DNA from: Gelatoporia subvermispora B
Lineage: Eukaryota > Basidiomycota > Agaricomycetes > Polyporales > Gelatoporiaceae
Direction of reading: 5' to 3'
Assembly: GCA_000320605.2 (NCBI GenBank)
Contig: KB445791.1
Span: 81,458 to 128,548 of the forward strand
DNA length: 47,091 nucleotides
Shown: piece after piece, positions 46,552 to 47,091 of the stretch
Numbering within the stretch: position 1 is the first letter of the stretch
Layout of the letters: every line of letters starts with the position of its first letter
Translations under genes and position numbers: made by a program
The notes under the pieces: generated by a model
What the model was told of the DNA's origin: nothing
What the model saw: only the letters and a program-made list of their open reading frames with translations
Database searches by the model: none

Positions 46552-46858
46552 ACTTCTTGCCACTTGCCTGAACTTTTCACGCTTGCGAGCGGTCCGGCAA
46601 GTGCGGCAAGTGCAAAAAGTGCGGCAGGCTGAAAAGCCATCTTGCGACCGTCTTCCTGGAGCTTGGGCGATTCTCGTTAGCTTGCACATGGACTTCCCGA
46701 TAGTCTTGTAGGTACTTGCCATGAGTTGTAGACCAACTTGCCCTGCAGCTTCCGCGCGTCTTGCCAGGACTTGTAGTCCATGTTTGCTCGAACTTGCCGA
46801 ATCAGGCAGGTCACTTGCCGAATCGGGCAGGTCTTTGTGGAACTTGCGGCGGTCGCAT
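46552..46858. repeat. CTTGC-rich fold-back-like segment
   Basis: About 300 bp dense in CTTGCC/ACTTGC words and their complement. CTTGCCACTTGCCTGAACTT at 46556 is followed by the opposite-orientation GGCAAGTGCGGCAAGTGCAA at 46595, able to form a stem. A 21-bp unit (ACTTGCCGAATC plus GGCAGGTC, one base different) is tandemly duplicated at 46792-46833. It sits exactly where copy D of the F-box family loses similarity to its relatives. Confidence 0.6.
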
Positions 46859-47091
46859 CACACTGGTAATGCATGGACAGATCGTGTTTCCTAGTCCAAC
46901 CTCGAAAACGTAGTGGAGTACAGTTGATAGCAAGAAAAACAAGTGAAAGCATTTACAGCAGAGCACGGGGCAGCAGACAACGACTAAAGCCGGGCGAGCA
47001 TATGCTAAATGACTACGAACGAGACCACGACAGGAGCGGAGGCGAGAGACTGATGCTGAAATACTGTCCGGAGGATGCACAACTTGAGTGT
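46859..47091. other. Window end, no supportable gene
   Basis: No motif seen. An open minus-strand frame (46811-47080) lacks similarity to the F-box N terminus of copies A and B. Confidence 0.35.

Overview
The window looks like nuclear DNA of a mushroom-forming basidiomycete (Agaricomycetes, probably a polypore). Genes are broken by short GT-AG introns of about 38 to 93 nt. The content is typical of that group: class I hydrophobins, a multicopy F-box family, a chromodomain Ty3/gypsy retrotransposon and a KDZ (Kyakuja-Dileera-Zisupton) DNA transposon. No database search was run; all family calls come from motifs read in the translated sequence.

Layout. 1-3.3 kb: no supportable gene. 3.3-7.1 kb (+): a seven-exon, 1145-aa BRCT-repeat protein of the Rtt107/Brc1 type (DNA-damage scaffold), the one clear core gene. 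8.7-11.3 kb (-): two related hydrophobins, one a decayed copy that lost its start codon and last cysteine, the other apparently functional but lacking the C1-C6 cysteine pair. 12.18-18.56 kb: a complete, very young Ty3/gypsy chromovirus (278-bp LTRs with one mismatch, 5-bp target duplication), on the minus strand, with a candidate -1 frameshift site between gag and pol. 19.1-27.4 kb (-): three F-box genes or relics, one intact and two broken; a fourth, truncated, lies at 45.5-46.5 kb.

28.3-44.5 kb is the most interesting part. An intact ten-exon KDZ transposase (1046 aa) at 30.4-34.0 kb is followed by three accessory genes: a basic-N-terminus protein of unknown function, a protein with a viroplasmin/RNase H1 N-terminal domain, and a large agaricomycete orphan-family gene with one frameshift. 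This block is bracketed by two arrays rich in the palindrome TGCATGCA (about 28.3-30.4 and 42.8-43.8 kb) that share a core motif in inverted orientation. The arrangement fits a large KDZ-class element of about 15 kb carrying cargo, with subterminal repeat arrays as candidate transposase-binding sites. True terminal repeats and target duplications were not located by eye.

The genes do not form a pathway. The picture is of one conserved gene next to a fast-evolving accessory region shaped by duplication, decay and mobile DNA.
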